Source: Planctomycetaceae bacterium (GTDB lineage Bacteria; Planctomycetota; Planctomycetia; Pirellulales; Pirellulaceae). From it: a stretch of 35,465 bases of DNA. Below the pieces are notes generated by a model. The model was not told where the DNA came from. It did not search any database and worked only from the letters and a program-made list of their open reading frames with translations. Position 1 is the stretch's first letter; the number at the start of each line of letters is the position of its first letter. Position numbers and translations under genes: made by a program. Positions 35,103 to 35,465 of this stretch are shown one piece after another. The stretch is from NCBI GenBank assembly GCA_002726515.1, contig PBTE01000022.1, positions 1 through 35,465 of the forward strand, in the 5' to 3' direction.

Positions 35103-35289
35103 CACAACCCACCATCAGGGAAAAAATGCCGGAACACGGGACCCAATTAAATTGTACCAAAAAATCAAACCTGATTCAGCCTGCAACGCCTCCGCTAACC
35201 GGCTCCACCACAACCGTTGACAGCCGAGAAACCCGGCAAAATAAGCGGAAAACAAAACTGGTGACTGATCCATCCGGCGAGGCGTGATT

Positions 35290-35465
35290 TTAACACGCAT
35301 AGAACCAGGACACGGGAAGTCGCCGATAGATCAGGTCAAACAAAGCGCCAGTTTCTGAATCAGGACGACGTTCGTACCAGGTCAGGTGAGCATGGCCGTT
35401 GAGAAATGTCATGCTGGGAAAAGCAAAACTACGTGAAACAGGCCAGCTCTGCTGGGATTCCAGTA
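35290..35465 (-). CDS. 3' end of an unidentified gene running off the window
   Basis: A minus-strand frame is open from the window edge to a TAA at 35292-35290, giving 57 residues. It includes FPSMTFLNGHAHLTWYERR and ALFDLIYRRLPVSWFY, which read as natural protein. The pattern resembles the last strands of a BNR/sialidase-type propeller, but this is weak. It lies about 190 bp upstream of the PSCyt1 gene on the same strand and may belong to the same run. Confidence 0.5.
   Translation of the reverse strand, partial: LESQQSWPVSRSFAFPSMTFLNGHAHLTWYERRPDSETGALFDLIYRRLPVSWFYAC

Noticed and set aside
1..35465. CRISPR array, insertion sequence, phage or integron content
   Set aside because: No regularly spaced short repeats, transposase, integrase or terminal inverted repeats were seen; the only clear repeat is the 80-bp tandem duplication.

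Overview
The window looks like chromosomal DNA of a planctomycete (Pirellulales/Planctomycetales type). The evidence is a secreted PSCyt1-DUF1549-DUF1553 protein followed by a DUF1501 protein, a Tat-exported NHL-repeat protein, a YfhO-type membrane protein, a small FSLRQ-type membrane protein, loose gene packing with weak Shine-Dalgarno sites and several TTG/GTG starts, and tetrahydromethanopterin-type C1 genes (formylmethanofuran dehydrogenase family), which are known in planctomycetes, methylotrophs and methanogens. No rRNA, tRNA, CRISPR array or insertion sequence was recognised.

Layout. 1-3163: cell-envelope glycosyltransferases on the plus strand (3' end of an ArnT/GT39-like integral membrane protein, a WaaE/KdtX-like GT2, a WaaF-like heptosyltransferase). 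3186-4452: a BON-domain protein and APS kinase CysC on the minus strand, separated by an 80-bp tandem duplication. 4848-7052: alpha-glucan phosphorylase, followed by 800 bp without a confident gene. 7853-17136: a molybdenum/tungsten-cofactor and formylmethanofuran dehydrogenase region. Two different moeA genes (one fused to a periplasmic-binding-protein-like domain) and mobA lie on the plus strand, and fmdC, fmdA, fmdB and fmdD on the minus strand, with a DinB-family gene between fmdB and fmdA. 17704-20169: Tat/NHL protein and threonine synthase. 20370-23017: a minus-strand unit of a three-helix membrane protein, a MoaD/ThiS sulfur carrier and an aldehyde:ferredoxin oxidoreductase (AOR) family tungstoenzyme. 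23111-29841: GT1-type glycosyltransferase, YceH, a phosphomannomutase/phosphoglucomutase-like enzyme and a YfhO-like protein. 29922-35465: minus-strand secreted proteins (BNR/sialidase-fold protein, DUF1501, PSCyt1/DUF1549/DUF1553, and the 3' end of one more gene).

The most interesting part is 7.8-23.0 kb, a pterin-metal island. Its FmdB keeps the cysteines expected for a 4Fe-4S cluster (C21, C24, C28, C47) and the cysteine expected to bind Mo or W (C125). It is coupled to a FwdD/FmdD-like molybdopterin-dinucleotide-binding protein and sits close to genes for metal insertion (moeA twice) and for bis-MGD formation (mobA). This points to a redox-active, methanogen-type formylmethanofuran dehydrogenase core, rather than the metal-free formyltransferase/hydrolase complex of methylotrophic proteobacteria. 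A second pterin enzyme, the AOR with its own MoaD, lies about 3 kb away. That this organism uses the two enzymes together in aldehyde/C1 oxidation is an inference.
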